A stretch of DNA of 64,000 nucleotides. It comes from Streptomyces sp. Sge12 (GTDB lineage Bacteria; Actinomycetota; Actinomycetes; Streptomycetales; Streptomycetaceae). Position 1 is the first letter of the stretch, and the number at the start of each line of letters is the position of its first letter. The notes under the pieces were generated by a model, which was not told where the DNA came from, did no database searches, and was given only the letters and a program-made list of their open reading frames with translations. The DNA is taken from positions 6,174,501 through 6,238,500 of the forward strand of contig NZ_CP020555.1 in assembly GCF_002080455.1 (NCBI RefSeq). The letters run 5' to 3'. Shown here piece after piece: positions 34,999-42,674 of the stretch. A program made the position numbers and the translations under genes.

Positions 34999-35382
34999 TC
35001 AGGACCGGCGGGGGGACGGGGCTCGGTAGAGGGCCAGGAGGCTCAGGGCGAACATCAGGACGCCGAGCGGGACGTGGACCGACGGGACGCGGGCTATGCC
35101 CAGGATCACCTGTACCGAGGCCAGTACGAGGAACCCCGACGCGTACAGGATCGGCCGGGGCGATCCGCCGCCCGGGCGCCAGGCCAGGATCGCGGCGAGC
35201 ACGTACAGCATCGACGCCCCGTACATCACGCGCGCTCCGATGCCGTGCAGCAGCTCGCCGTGGGACGAGGACAGCAGCAGCCCGGCGGTGACCGCCTGGA
35301 AGAACAGGGCAACGGTCTGCGCACCGACCGAGATCTGCACGAACGTGGCGGTGCGCGGCTTCTCCGTCGTCAGTGTGGCCAT
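34999..35382 (-). CDS. Four-helix membrane protein, hypothetical
   Basis: A 127-residue protein with four hydrophobic segments (TATFVQISVGAQTVALFFQAVTAGLLL, IGARVMYGASMLYVLAAILAW, ILYASGFLVLASVQVILGIA, VHVPLGVLMFALSLLALY). ATG 35382 has AGAGGGGG upstream; the longer frame overlaps the sigma-factor gene. It is divergent from the ECF41 sigma gene and has an ECF41-like promoter in front, so it is a candidate target of that sigma factor. I do not recognise a named family. Confidence 0.72.
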   Translation of the reverse strand: MATLTTEKPRTATFVQISVGAQTVALFFQAVTAGLLLSSSHGELLHGIGARVMYGASMLYVLAAILAWRPGGGSPRPILYASGFLVLASVQVILGIARVPSVHVPLGVLMFALSLLALYRAPSPRRS

Positions 35383-35436
35383 GGTGCGGCCCCCTCTTCT
35401 GCCTCGCGGCGTAGATCGATAAGGTCTCGGTAGTTC

Positions 35437-35463
35437 GACGACGTGGCCCTGCCGAATGTGAGG
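35437..35463 (-). promoter_or_regulatory. ECF41-like promoter facing the four-helix membrane gene
   Basis: Read on the minus strand, CCTCACA (35463-35457) and CGTC (35440-35437) are exactly 16 bases apart. The ECF41 consensus, as I recall it, is TGTCACA-N16-CGTC; five of seven bases match at -35 and all four at -10. It points to the gene at 34999-35382 and lies beside the ECF41 gene itself. Confidence 0.5.
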
Positions 35464-35482
35464 CGGGCCGGGGGGAGCGGTC

Positions 35483-36427
35483 GTGAGCACGAGTACGTCG
35501 TCCATCCCGGGGGGTGGCCGGTCCCGGTCCGACGTGAGCGTGATCGTCGGCGAGCGCGGGCACCTCACCAACCTCGCCTACCGGCTGCTCGGTTCGCTGG
35601 CCGAGGCCGAGGACGCCGTACAGGAGACCTACGCGCGCTGGTACGCGATGCCCAAGCAGCGGCAGGAGGCCATCGAGTCGCCGGGCGCCTGGCTGACGAC
35701 GGTGGCCGGCCGCATCTGCCTGGACCTGCTCGGCTCGGCTCGGGCCCGGCGCGAGCGCTACGTGGGCGAATGGGTCCCCGAGCCGCTGCCCGACCGCACG
35801 GAGTGGACCGGCCGGCCGGCCGATGTCACCGATCCCGCCGACCGGGTCACCCTGGACGAGTCGGTGAACATGGCCTTCCTCGTCGTCCTGGAGTCGATGA
35901 CCCCCGCCGAACGCGTCGCCTTCGTCCTGCACGACGTCTTCCGGTACCCCTTCGCCGAGATCGCCGAGATCGTCGGCCGGACCCCGGCCGCCTGCCGGCA
36001 GCTGGCGACCTCGGCCCGCCGACGCGTGCGGGCCGCGCAGGTCCCGGCGGCCGCGACCGCCGGACAGGCCGGTCTGGTGCGGGAGTTCAAGGAGGCGTGG
36101 GAGGCCCGGGACATCAAGGCCCTGGTCGGCCTGCTCGCCCCCGACGCCGCCATGATCGCCGACGGCGGCGGACTGGTCGGCGCCGCCCTGCGCCCGGTCG
36201 AGGGCGCCGAGCGCATCGCCCAGTACCTGATCGGCATCGCCGACAGGGCCCCCGGGCTGACGCTCCTGGAGCGCTCGGTCAACGGCCGGCCCGGCCTGGT
36301 CGCCCAGCACACCGGAGCCACCGTGACGGTGGCGGCGTTCGAGCTCACCGACGCCCGCGTCACCCGGATCTGGGCGGTCCGCAACCCGGAGAAGCTCCGC
36401 CCGTGGGCGAAGACCGGCCGGAGCTGA
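35483..36427 (+). CDS. ECF41-family RNA polymerase sigma factor
   Basis: A 314-residue sigma factor: sigma-2 region (YRLLGSLAEAEDAVQETYARWYAMPK) and sigma-4 region (MTPAERVAFVLHDVFRYPFAEIAEIVGRTPAACRQLATSARRRVRA), followed by a SnoaL-like C-terminal domain of about 110 residues. ECF41 hallmarks are the linker GEWVPEPLP and the DGGGL in IADGGGLVGAALRPV, positions where the group has WLPEP and DGGGK. In this group the C-domain tunes sigma activity in place of an anti-sigma factor. No carboxymuconolactone decarboxylase or oxidoreductase partner is adjacent; the divergent membrane gene is the likely target. GTG 35483 follows GGGGGAG. Confidence 0.92.
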   Translation: MSTSTSSIPGGGRSRSDVSVIVGERGHLTNLAYRLLGSLAEAEDAVQETYARWYAMPKQRQEAIESPGAWLTTVAGRICLDLLGSARARRERYVGEWVPEPLPDRTEWTGRPADVTDPADRVTLDESVNMAFLVVLESMTPAERVAFVLHDVFRYPFAEIAEIVGRTPAACRQLATSARRRVRAAQVPAAATAGQAGLVREFKEAWEARDIKALVGLLAPDAAMIADGGGLVGAALRPVEGAERIAQYLIGIADRAPGLTLLERSVNGRPGLVAQHTGATVTVAAFELTDARVTRIWAVRNPEKLRPWAKTGRS

Positions 36428-36459
36428 CCCGCGCCGTGCTCCACCGGCAGCACATGACG

Positions 36460-36504
36460 AAAGAGCCGGTCAGAACGACTTTGCGTCGTTCTGACCGGCT
36501 CTTT
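36460..36504. terminator. Bidirectional terminator between the ECF41 gene and tRNA-Leu
   Basis: AAAGAGCCGGTCAGAACGAC (36460-36479) pairs perfectly over 20 bases with 36485-36504, with the 5-base loop TTTGC. It is 33 bases after the sigma stop codon and 15 bases after the tRNA 3' end on the minus strand, with T-rich ends on both sides. Confidence 0.9.
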
Positions 36505-36519
36505 CAGGTCCTTGGACCA

Positions 36520-36607
36520 TGGTGTCCGAGGGGGGACTTGAACCCCCACGCCCGATAAAGGGCACTAGCACCTCAAGCTAGCGCGTCTGCCATTCCGCCA
36601 CCCGGAC
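36520..36607 (-). tRNA. tRNA-Leu(GAG)
   Basis: On the minus strand the acceptor arm GTCCGGG pairs with CTCGGAC (one G-T pair), the anticodon stem CTAGC/GCTAG encloses TTGAGGT with anticodon GAG, and a long variable arm TGCCCTTTATCGGGCG marks a type II tRNA. The T arm GGGGGTTCAAGTCCCCC has 5 pairs and the TTCAAGT loop. The 3' CCA is encoded. It reads CUC/CUU leucine codons. Confidence 0.95.
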
Positions 36608-36774
36608 AAGGTGTCTGTCTCGCGTCCCTCGCGGGCCGTTCCGACGTGGAAAACATTACCAAACATTCCGGGGTCCTCGATCACACCCCCGGACGACCGG
36701 GGATCGCCCTTGGGGAGAGCGGTCCGGAGCGGGAGGATGGGGACGTCCGGTACTGATCAGTGGGAGGAAGCAGC

Positions 36775-38100
36775 GTGAGCGAGTCGAGCGCGGGCAGGAC
36801 CGTCTCCGGCGAGGACGAGGTAGTCGACCTCTGCCGGGACCTCATCCGGATCGACACCAGCAATTACGGAGACCACTCGGGCCCCGGGGAGCGCAAGGCG
36901 GCGGAATGGGTCGCCGAGAAGCTCGCCGAGGTCGGGCTGGAGCCGCAGATCTTCGAATCGCACAAGGGGCGCGCCTCGACCGTGGCGCGCATCGAGGGCG
37001 AGGACCCCTCGCGGCCGGCCCTGCTGATCCACGGGCACACCGACGTGGTTCCGGCCAACGCCGCCGACTGGACCTACGACCCCTTCGCGGGCGAGATCGC
37101 CGACGGCTGCCTGTGGGGCCGCGGCGCCGTCGACATGAAGGACATGGACGCGATGACGCTGGCCGTCGTGCGCGACCGGATGCGCAGCGGCCGCAAGCCC
37201 CCGCGCGACATCGTGCTGGCCTTCCTCGCCGACGAGGAGGCGGGCGGCATCTACGGGGCCCGCCACCTCGTGGACAAGCACCCCGGCCTGTTCGAGGGCG
37301 TCACCGAGGCCATCGGCGAGGTCGGCGGCTTCTCCTTCACGGTGAACGAGAACCTGCGGCTCTACCTCGTGGAGACCGCCCAGAAGGGCATGCACTGGAT
37401 GCGCCTCACGGTGGAGGGCACCGCGGGCCACGGATCCATGACCAACAGCGACAACGCCATCACGGAGCTGTGCGAGGCCGTCGGCAGGCTCGGCCGCCAC
37501 CAGTGGCCGGTCCGCGTGACCAAGACGGTGCGCAGCTTCCTGGACGAGCTCTCGGACGCGCTCGGGACCCCCCTGGACCCGGACAACATGGACGCGACCC
37601 TCGCCAAGCTCGGCGGCATCGCCAAGATGGTCGGCGCGACCCTGCGCAACTCGGCCGCCCCGACGATGCTCGGCGCCGGCTACAAGGTCAACGTCATCCC
37701 CGGCCAGGCGACGGCCCACGTCGACGGCCGCTTCCTGCCGGGCTACGAGGACGAGTTCTTCGCCGACCTCGACCGCATCCTCGGCCCGCGCGTGAAGCGG
37801 GAGGACGTGCACGGGGACAAGGCGCTGGAGACGGACTTCGACGGCCGGCTGGTGGACGCCATGCAGGGCGCCCTGAAGGCGGAGGACCCGATCGCGCGGG
37901 CGGTCCCGTACATGCTCTCGGGCGGTACGGACGCCAAGTCCTTCGACGACCTCGGGATCCGCTGCTTCGGCTTCGCGCCGCTGCAGCTGCCGCCGGAGCT
38001 GGACTTCGCCGGGATGTTCCACGGCGTGGACGAGCGGGTGCCGGTCGACGGACTGAAGTTCGGCGTGCGGGTGCTCGACCGATTCATCGACAACGCCTGA
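36775..38100 (+). CDS. M20-family zinc metallopeptidase/deacylase
   Basis: A 441-residue M20/ArgE/DapE-family metallohydrolase. Metal and catalytic residues are visible in LLIHGHTDVVPANAADW (His and Asp), WGRGAVDMKDMDAM (bridging Asp), LAFLADEEAGGIYGA (catalytic Glu and ligand Glu) and FGFAPLQLPPELDFAGMFHGVDERVPVD (His). GTAGHGSMTNSDNA is in the dimerisation domain. It removes acyl or amino-acid groups from small peptides. GTG 36775 has GGGAGGAAG upstream; the gene stands alone. Substrate unknown. Confidence 0.92.
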   Translation: MSESSAGRTVSGEDEVVDLCRDLIRIDTSNYGDHSGPGERKAAEWVAEKLAEVGLEPQIFESHKGRASTVARIEGEDPSRPALLIHGHTDVVPANAADWTYDPFAGEIADGCLWGRGAVDMKDMDAMTLAVVRDRMRSGRKPPRDIVLAFLADEEAGGIYGARHLVDKHPGLFEGVTEAIGEVGGFSFTVNENLRLYLVETAQKGMHWMRLTVEGTAGHGSMTNSDNAITELCEAVGRLGRHQWPVRVTKTVRSFLDELSDALGTPLDPDNMDATLAKLGGIAKMVGATLRNSAAPTMLGAGYKVNVIPGQATAHVDGRFLPGYEDEFFADLDRILGPRVKREDVHGDKALETDFDGRLVDAMQGALKAEDPIARAVPYMLSGGTDAKSFDDLGIRCFGFAPLQLPPELDFAGMFHGVDERVPVDGLKFGVRVLDRFIDNA

Positions 38101-38229
38101 AATTCGGGAAGGTGTGCGCATTCCACTGAGAAGAGTGAATGCACTCATACGCTCGTAGCCCCGGTGATCCCTCCTCGTTACAGGTGTTGCGGTCCGCGGC
38201 TGGGACCGCATTGCCAACTAGGAGGAACA

Positions 38230-38463
38230 ATGATCAAGAAGGTTGTCGCCGCTGCGGCTGCCACTGGTGGCCTGGTTCTCGCGGGTGCGGGCCTGGCCCA
38301 CGCCGATGCGGCGGCGCAGGGTGCGGCCATCGGCTCGCCCGGTGTCCTGTCCGGCAACGTGCTGCAGGTTCCCGTCCACGTTCCCGTGAACGTGTGCGGT
38401 AACACGATCTCCGTCATCGGCCTGCTGAACCCGGCCTTCGGCAACACCTGCGTCAACGCCTGA
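38230..38463 (+). CDS. Short chaplin (hydrophobic aerial-hypha surface protein)
   Basis: A 77-residue secreted chaplin. The signal peptide is MIKKVVAAAAATGGLVLAGAG ending at AHA, and the mature 51-residue part is a single chaplin domain (GSPGVLSGNVLQVPVHVPVN then CGNTISVIGLLNPAFGNTC) with two cysteines that form the loop disulfide. Chaplins assemble into amyloid fibres that make aerial hyphae and spores hydrophobic. The ribosome-binding site AGGAGG is perfect, 4-5 bases before the ATG. A terminator follows. It most resembles the ChpD-H group of short chaplins; which one is not assigned. Confidence 0.93.
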   Translation: MIKKVVAAAAATGGLVLAGAGLAHADAAAQGAAIGSPGVLSGNVLQVPVHVPVNVCGNTISVIGLLNPAFGNTCVNA

Positions 38464-38479
38464 CGCGTTTGAAGTCTTG

Positions 38480-38511
38480 GGCCCCGGAGCGCATCCCAGC
38501 GCTCCGGGGCC
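38480..38511 (+). terminator. Intrinsic terminator after the short chaplin
   Basis: GGCCCCGGAGCGC (38480-38492) pairs perfectly over 13 bases with GCGCTCCGGGGCC (38499-38511), with a 6-base loop. Confidence 0.9.
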
Positions 38512-38625
38512 ACCGGGCTTTCCGGCCCGGATTTCCCTCTCACTTTCGGCGTACCGGGCGGGGGAGCCCGGACGGCCGGGCCATCGAACGATGGCCGAAA
38601 CGCACACACCAGGGGACGAGTACAG

Positions 38626-39447
38626 ATGCGACGACCGGCACAGGTCACCAGGAAGACCCTGATCACCATGGCTGCCGCGGGGGGTGTTCTCGCGCTGGGC
38701 GGGGGCTACGCACACGCGGACTCCGGCGCCTCGGGGCACGCCGCGAACTCTCCGGGCCTGCTGTCCGGGAACAACCTGCAGGCGCCCGTGGACGTACCGG
38801 TGAACGCCTGCGGGAACACGGTGACGGTGGTGGGAGGCCTCAATCCGGCCTTCGGGAACCACTGCGCCAATGGATCGGGCCACAGCAAGCCGAAGCCGCC
38901 GAAGCCGCCGAAGCCGAACCACCCGGGTCACCCCGGGCACCCCGGCCACCCGGGCGGCGGCGACGAACCGTGCGACGACCACCCGGGCAACCCCGGGAAC
39001 CCGGGTAACCCCGGCAATCCTGGGAACCCGGGCAACCCCGGCAACCCTGGGAACCCGGGGAACCCCGGCAATCCTGGGAACCCGGGGAACCCCGGCAACC
39101 CGGGGAACCCCGGCAATCCTGGGAACCCCGGCAACCCTGCTAACCCGGGGAACCCCGGCAACCCCGGCAACCCCGGCAACCCGGGGAACCCCGGCAACCC
39201 CGGTAACCCCGGCAACCCTGGCAACCCCGGTAACCCGGGCACCCCTGGTACGCCCACCCACCCCGGTACCGGTTCCGGCACCCCGGTCACGCACCCCGGG
39301 CCGGGTGCCGGGAACGGCAACCCCGGGCAGGCGGGCGGGCTCGCCGCCACCGGGTCCGGTGACGTCCTCACCGCCGGGCTCCCGCTCGCGGGCGGCCTGC
39401 TGCTGGCCGGCACCGTGCTCTACCGGCGCGCCCGCAACGCCGCCTGA
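38626..39447 (+). CDS. Chaplin with collagen-like (PGN)n stalk and LAxTG sorting signal
   Basis: A 273-residue wall-anchored chaplin. Residues 1-32 are a signal peptide; residues about 40-83 are one chaplin domain (NSPGLLSGNNLQAPVDVPVN and ACGNTVTVVGGLNPAFGNHC, two Cys). Then comes a basic Pro/Lys-rich linker (KPKPPKPPKPNHPGHPG), 28 tandem Pro-Gly-Asn-type triplets (residues 120-203), a Gly/Thr/Pro stretch, and a C-terminal sortase signal LAATG at about residue 240 with a hydrophobic helix and RRARNAA. Known long chaplins have two chaplin domains and no collagen-like repeat, so this is unusual. It lies 162 bases after the short chaplin and is probably co-regulated. Confidence 0.9.
   Translation: MRRPAQVTRKTLITMAAAGGVLALGGGYAHADSGASGHAANSPGLLSGNNLQAPVDVPVNACGNTVTVVGGLNPAFGNHCANGSGHSKPKPPKPPKPNHPGHPGHPGHPGGGDEPCDDHPGNPGNPGNPGNPGNPGNPGNPGNPGNPGNPGNPGNPGNPGNPGNPGNPGNPANPGNPGNPGNPGNPGNPGNPGNPGNPGNPGNPGTPGTPTHPGTGSGTPVTHPGPGAGNGNPGQAGGLAATGSGDVLTAGLPLAGGLLLAGTVLYRRARNAA
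38983..39234 (+). repeat. 252-bp collagen-like coding repeat (28 x 9 bp)
   Basis: The unit CCGGGCAAC (Pro-Gly-Asn), with synonymous variants such as CCCGGCAAT and CCTGGGAAC, repeats 28 times without interruption in frame; one copy is Pro-Ala-Asn. Varied third positions argue against recent slippage alone and for selection on the triplet. Confidence 0.95.
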
Positions 39448-39458
39448 CGGGCCTTCAC

Positions 39459-39488
39459 GACGCGGGTCCCGCCCCCGGGACCCGCGTC
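39459..39488. terminator. Terminator between chaplin and DUF5703 genes
   Basis: GACGCGGGTCCC (39459-39470) pairs perfectly over 12 bases with GGGACCCGCGTC (39477-39488), with a 6-base loop of mostly C. The right arm overlaps the last two bases of the convergent DUF5703 gene. Confidence 0.8.
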
Positions 39489-39675
39489 ACCAGGTCGCGC
39501 GGACCTGGCGGATGATCCGGCGGCGCAGTCGCACACGGCGACTGCCGTCCCGGTACAGGCTCAGGCGGTCGAGCTCCCAGTTCCCGTACTCGGCATGGTC
39601 GGTCAACAGGCGGGTCGCCTCGCTGCGAGGGACACCGCGGGGCACGTACACGTCGACAAATTCGTATTCCGGCAT
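39487..39675 (-). CDS. DUF5703 small conserved protein
   Basis: A 62-residue basic cytosolic protein (MPEYEFVDVYVPRGVPRSEATRLLTDHAEYGNWELDRLSLYRDG then RRVRLRRRIIRQVRATW). The family is small, widely conserved in Streptomyces and close relatives, and has no known function. The conserved N- and C-termini make the start and end secure. It is divergent from the gene at 39723 across 47 bases. Confidence 0.85.
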   Translation of the reverse strand: MPEYEFVDVYVPRGVPRSEATRLLTDHAEYGNWELDRLSLYRDGSRRVRLRRRIIRQVRATW

Positions 39676-39722
39676 CGCATCTATTGTGCGGGCAGAGGCC
39701 TGCTACGGATAGCGTCTGCTCT

Positions 39723-40379
39723 ATGTCTGATGCCGCTCTTCCCACTGTTGCCGAGGTACGCGCCGCCGCCGAGGCGGTCAAGGCCGCGCTCGACCGTCAC
39801 CTCGCCGCGGTCGAGCGCAGGATCGGGGACGAGGATCCCGACGTCTACGCCGCGTTCAACGAACTCGCCGCCGCGTCCGAGGTGTACGACGAACTCCTCT
39901 ACGACCGCTACGACGAGGTCACCCCCTTCGAGATCCCCACGCCCGAGGACGGCGTGCCGTACACCGGCCCCGCCGAGCCCGCCGCCTTCAGCGTGCTCAT
40001 CCGCCGCGACTACGCCGTCGTCGAACCGGCCCGGCTGGTCGCCCAGGCCGAGCGCGTCGCCGCGCACGACCGGGACGCCGAATTCGTGAACGACGGCGGC
40101 AGCGCGGAGGCGCTGGGCGTGCTCTTCGGGGAGTACGAGCCCGACGAGATCGCCTCCCGTTACAAGGACTTCGGGCTGGAGGAGGGGGACTCCACCCTCT
40201 GGATCGCCGCCTCGGAGGAGGTGGCGGAACCGGGGGAGTGGCTGGGTTCGCCCTTCGGGCACATCGATCCGCAGGACGTACTGCACCGGTTCGACGTCAG
40301 CTCCGTCTTCGACGAGGAGCACGACGAGTTCGACGAGGACGAGGAGGAGGCCGCGACGCCGGGCCTGACCCCGGCCTGA
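39723..40379 (+). CDS. Conserved hypothetical protein with acidic C-terminus
   Basis: A 218-residue acidic protein with no membrane helix. Residues about 20-70 are helical (AAEAVKAALDRHLAAVERR, AFNELAAASEVYDELLYDRYDEVTPFEIPTPE), then comes a mixed alpha/beta region (PAAFSVLIRRDYAVVEPARLVAQAERVAAHD) and a very acidic tail (FDEEHDEFDEDEEEAA). I recognise it only as an actinobacterial hypothetical. TAGCGT at 39710-39715 is 8 bases before the ATG, so the message may be leaderless. Confidence 0.78.
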   Translation: MSDAALPTVAEVRAAAEAVKAALDRHLAAVERRIGDEDPDVYAAFNELAAASEVYDELLYDRYDEVTPFEIPTPEDGVPYTGPAEPAAFSVLIRRDYAVVEPARLVAQAERVAAHDRDAEFVNDGGSAEALGVLFGEYEPDEIASRYKDFGLEEGDSTLWIAASEEVAEPGEWLGSPFGHIDPQDVLHRFDVSSVFDEEHDEFDEDEEEAATPGLTPA

Positions 40380-40402
40380 CCCGGCCTGACCGCCGCTCGC
40401 CA

Positions 40403-40437
40403 CCGTGGCCCCCGCCCTCCGAGGGCGGGGGCCACGG
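40403..40437. terminator. Bidirectional terminator, 39723 gene versus RecD-like gene
   Basis: A near-continuous inverted repeat runs from CCGTGGCCCCCGCCC at 40403 to GGGCGGGGGCCACGG ending at 40437, about 15 pairs with a TCCGA loop. It lies between two convergent stop codons. Confidence 0.85.
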
Positions 40438-40442
40438 CCGGC

Positions 40443-42674
40443 TCACTCCGGCTGCGCGCCCGCCGTCGCCAGGGCCGTCAGCAGCCCCGTCAGCCGGGTC
40501 GTACGCGGCTTCGCCGGTACCTCGGCCACCGCGCGCGGCAGCGCCTGGTCGACGCCGTGCACCACGGACAGGTGCCGCTCGGCGCGGCCGAACGCCGTGT
40601 AGACCCAGTCCCGCGACAGGGCCTGCGCCGCGTCACCCGGCAGTACGACGACCACCGCCGGCCAGCGCGCACCGACGGCCTGATGCGCCGTCACCGCCCA
40701 GCCGTGCCGCACCTGGGACTCCACCAGCTCCTTCGGTACGACGATCCGCGCGCCCGCACGGTCCAGGTGCAGGCCCTCGGCGTCGGCCGACACCACCCGG
40801 GCCGGCAGGGCCCGCCCGGCGGACGGCACGTGGACGACCCGGTCGCCCGGGTCGAAGCCGCCGAACCGGCCCGGGCCGGGGTTCAACCGCTCCTTCAGGG
40901 CCGCGTTCAGCGCGCGGGTCCCCGACGCACCGCCGTGGCCCGGGGTGATCACCTGCACCCCGTCCGCCGGGATCCCGAAGGCCCGCGGCACCGACTCGGC
41001 CACCAGTTGCACCGTCCGGTGCACGGCCTCCCCGGCGTCCTGCACGGGGACGATGACGACCTCCTTGCCGGGGGCCTCGACCTGGTTCAGCTCCCCGATC
41101 CCGACCCCCGAGACGAGCTCGCCGAGGGGGCCCGGGTCGGGGGTGCGGGAGACCAGCTGCGGGCAGGTACGGGCCGCCAGCACATCGGCGAACACCCGCC
41201 CGGCCCCGGCGGATCCGAGCACACCGGGGTCCCCGGAGAGCACCAGCCGGGCCCCGTCCGGTACGGACTCCACCAGCGCGGCCGCGCTCTCCACGTCCAG
41301 CTGCGGCGCGTCCAGCACCACCAGCAGGTCCAGCGCGAACTGCCCGTCGGCGTCCCGCCCGGGCCCCTCGGCCCCGGACAGCAGCTCCGCCACGGTCACC
41401 GCGTCCGGACCGCCCGGGGCGTGCCCGGCCAGGCAGACGCGCAGGCCCAGTTCCCGGGCCGCCGCGGCCAGGGCGAACGGCTCGGCGCGGGCGGCCTCGC
41501 CGCCGGTGTGGGTGACCAGGCCGTGCCCGGCGACCGTGCGGATCAGCTCGGCGGCCGAGGGGCTCGGCGCGGCCCCCGCCGCCCGCTCCCACTGCGCCGC
41601 GTCGTCGAACGTACCGGCGGCCAGCCGGGCCAGGCCGTCGGCCAGGCTCTCCTCGGCCATGGCGGCGCCCTCCAGGCCCACCAGCACCCGTACCGGCTGC
41701 TCCGCGTCCTCCGAGCCCTCGTCGACGGGCGGCCCCAGCGGCTCGTGGAAGACGAGCACCGAGCCCTCGGCGACGGCCTGTTCCAGCGCTTCGGCGGGGT
41801 CCGGTACGCCGTACTGGGCCAGCGCCTTCTCCAGTACCGGAGCCTCCAGAGCGGTGTGCCCCTTCAGCCCGGCCCGGGCCAGCAGCCAGCCCACCACAGC
41901 GGTGGTGCGGCGCTCGTCCCCGGGACCGGCCTCGGGGCCCAGCAGGGCCCGGGCGAAGCCGTCGGCCTGGGCCGGCAGCACGGCCGGGACCGACAGCAGT
42001 CGCCAGGGGTTCTCGGTGAGCTGCTCGGCGGCGTCCTCGCCCAGGGCCGCCGCGGCGGGGCCGGCCAGGGCCTCGGGTGCGCCACCGCGGGCCAGCACGG
42101 CCCGTACGCCCTCGACGGCATCGGCGGAGGGCGCGGCTGCCGCTGCCGGGGTGGCGGCGGGGCGGGGGGCCGGGGGAGCGGCAGCGGCGGGTGCGGGCGC
42201 CCTGCGCGGCGCGGCCGGGGCCTCGTCGAAGTACACGGCGGAGGGCTTCGCGCCGCTCTCCACGGCCCTTACGGCGGCCAGCAGGTCGGCGGCCGTCCCG
42301 CTGAGCTTCGCCCCGGCCTCGACGGGCGCCTCCCGCTCGGCCTTGCGCCGGGCGATGCGCTCCCGCTCGATCTTCTGCGCCGCCAACTCGGCCTGGGCCT
42401 CGGAGAGCGCGGGCGCCGCCGGGGCCTCGGCGGCCGGCTCGGCGGTGTCCCCGTCCCCGCCTTCGGCGGCAGAGTCCGCGGCGGCTCCGTCCCCGCTCCC
42501 GGCGGCCGGGTCCGCGTCCGGCCCGGGCCCGGCTTCAGGCTCGGCTTCAGCCTCGGTCACGGCCGCGGCCGCGGGCTCAGGTTCGGGCGAGGCTTCCGCG
42601 GCTGCTGACGGGTCGGCCTCCGGGGCGGCCGGGTCCTCCGCGGCAGCGGTGTCGGCCTGAGGGTCCGTACTCAC
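40443..42674 (-). CDS. RecD2-like helicase relative with degenerate ATP-binding motifs
   Basis: A 743-residue protein. After a 200-residue low-complexity Ala/Glu/Pro head there is a helix-hairpin-helix block typical of RecD2 (LGEDAAEQLTENPWRLLSVPAVLPAQADGFAR). The helicase core keeps the fold but not the chemistry: where RecD2 has GGPGTGKT there is HTGGEAAR, and Walker B reads LLVVLDAPQLD instead of a VDEAS type. The C-terminal motif is preserved in form (TAHQAVGARWPAVVVVLPGD then LSRDWVYTAFGRAERHLSVVHG). So it probably cannot hydrolyse ATP. GTG start at 42674 overlaps the AKR stop codon (GTGA). Confidence 0.8.
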   Translation of the reverse strand: MSTDPQADTAAAEDPAAPEADPSAAAEASPEPEPAAAAVTEAEAEPEAGPGPDADPAAGSGDGAAADSAAEGGDGDTAEPAAEAPAAPALSEAQAELAAQKIERERIARRKAEREAPVEAGAKLSGTAADLLAAVRAVESGAKPSAVYFDEAPAAPRRAPAPAAAAPPAPRPAATPAAAAAPSADAVEGVRAVLARGGAPEALAGPAAAALGEDAAEQLTENPWRLLSVPAVLPAQADGFARALLGPEAGPGDERRTTAVVGWLLARAGLKGHTALEAPVLEKALAQYGVPDPAEALEQAVAEGSVLVFHEPLGPPVDEGSEDAEQPVRVLVGLEGAAMAEESLADGLARLAAGTFDDAAQWERAAGAAPSPSAAELIRTVAGHGLVTHTGGEAARAEPFALAAAARELGLRVCLAGHAPGGPDAVTVAELLSGAEGPGRDADGQFALDLLVVLDAPQLDVESAAALVESVPDGARLVLSGDPGVLGSAGAGRVFADVLAARTCPQLVSRTPDPGPLGELVSGVGIGELNQVEAPGKEVVIVPVQDAGEAVHRTVQLVAESVPRAFGIPADGVQVITPGHGGASGTRALNAALKERLNPGPGRFGGFDPGDRVVHVPSAGRALPARVVSADAEGLHLDRAGARIVVPKELVESQVRHGWAVTAHQAVGARWPAVVVVLPGDAAQALSRDWVYTAFGRAERHLSVVHGVDQALPRAVAEVPAKPRTTRLTGLLTALATAGAQPE

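Noticed and set aside
36520..36607. tRNA-Leu as an integration site of a mobile element
   Set aside because: No integrase, excisionase or repeated tRNA 3' end is found nearby.
38983..39234. CRISPR array or satellite
   Set aside because: The 9-base periodicity is continuous, in frame and encodes Pro-Gly-Asn; there are no unique spacers.
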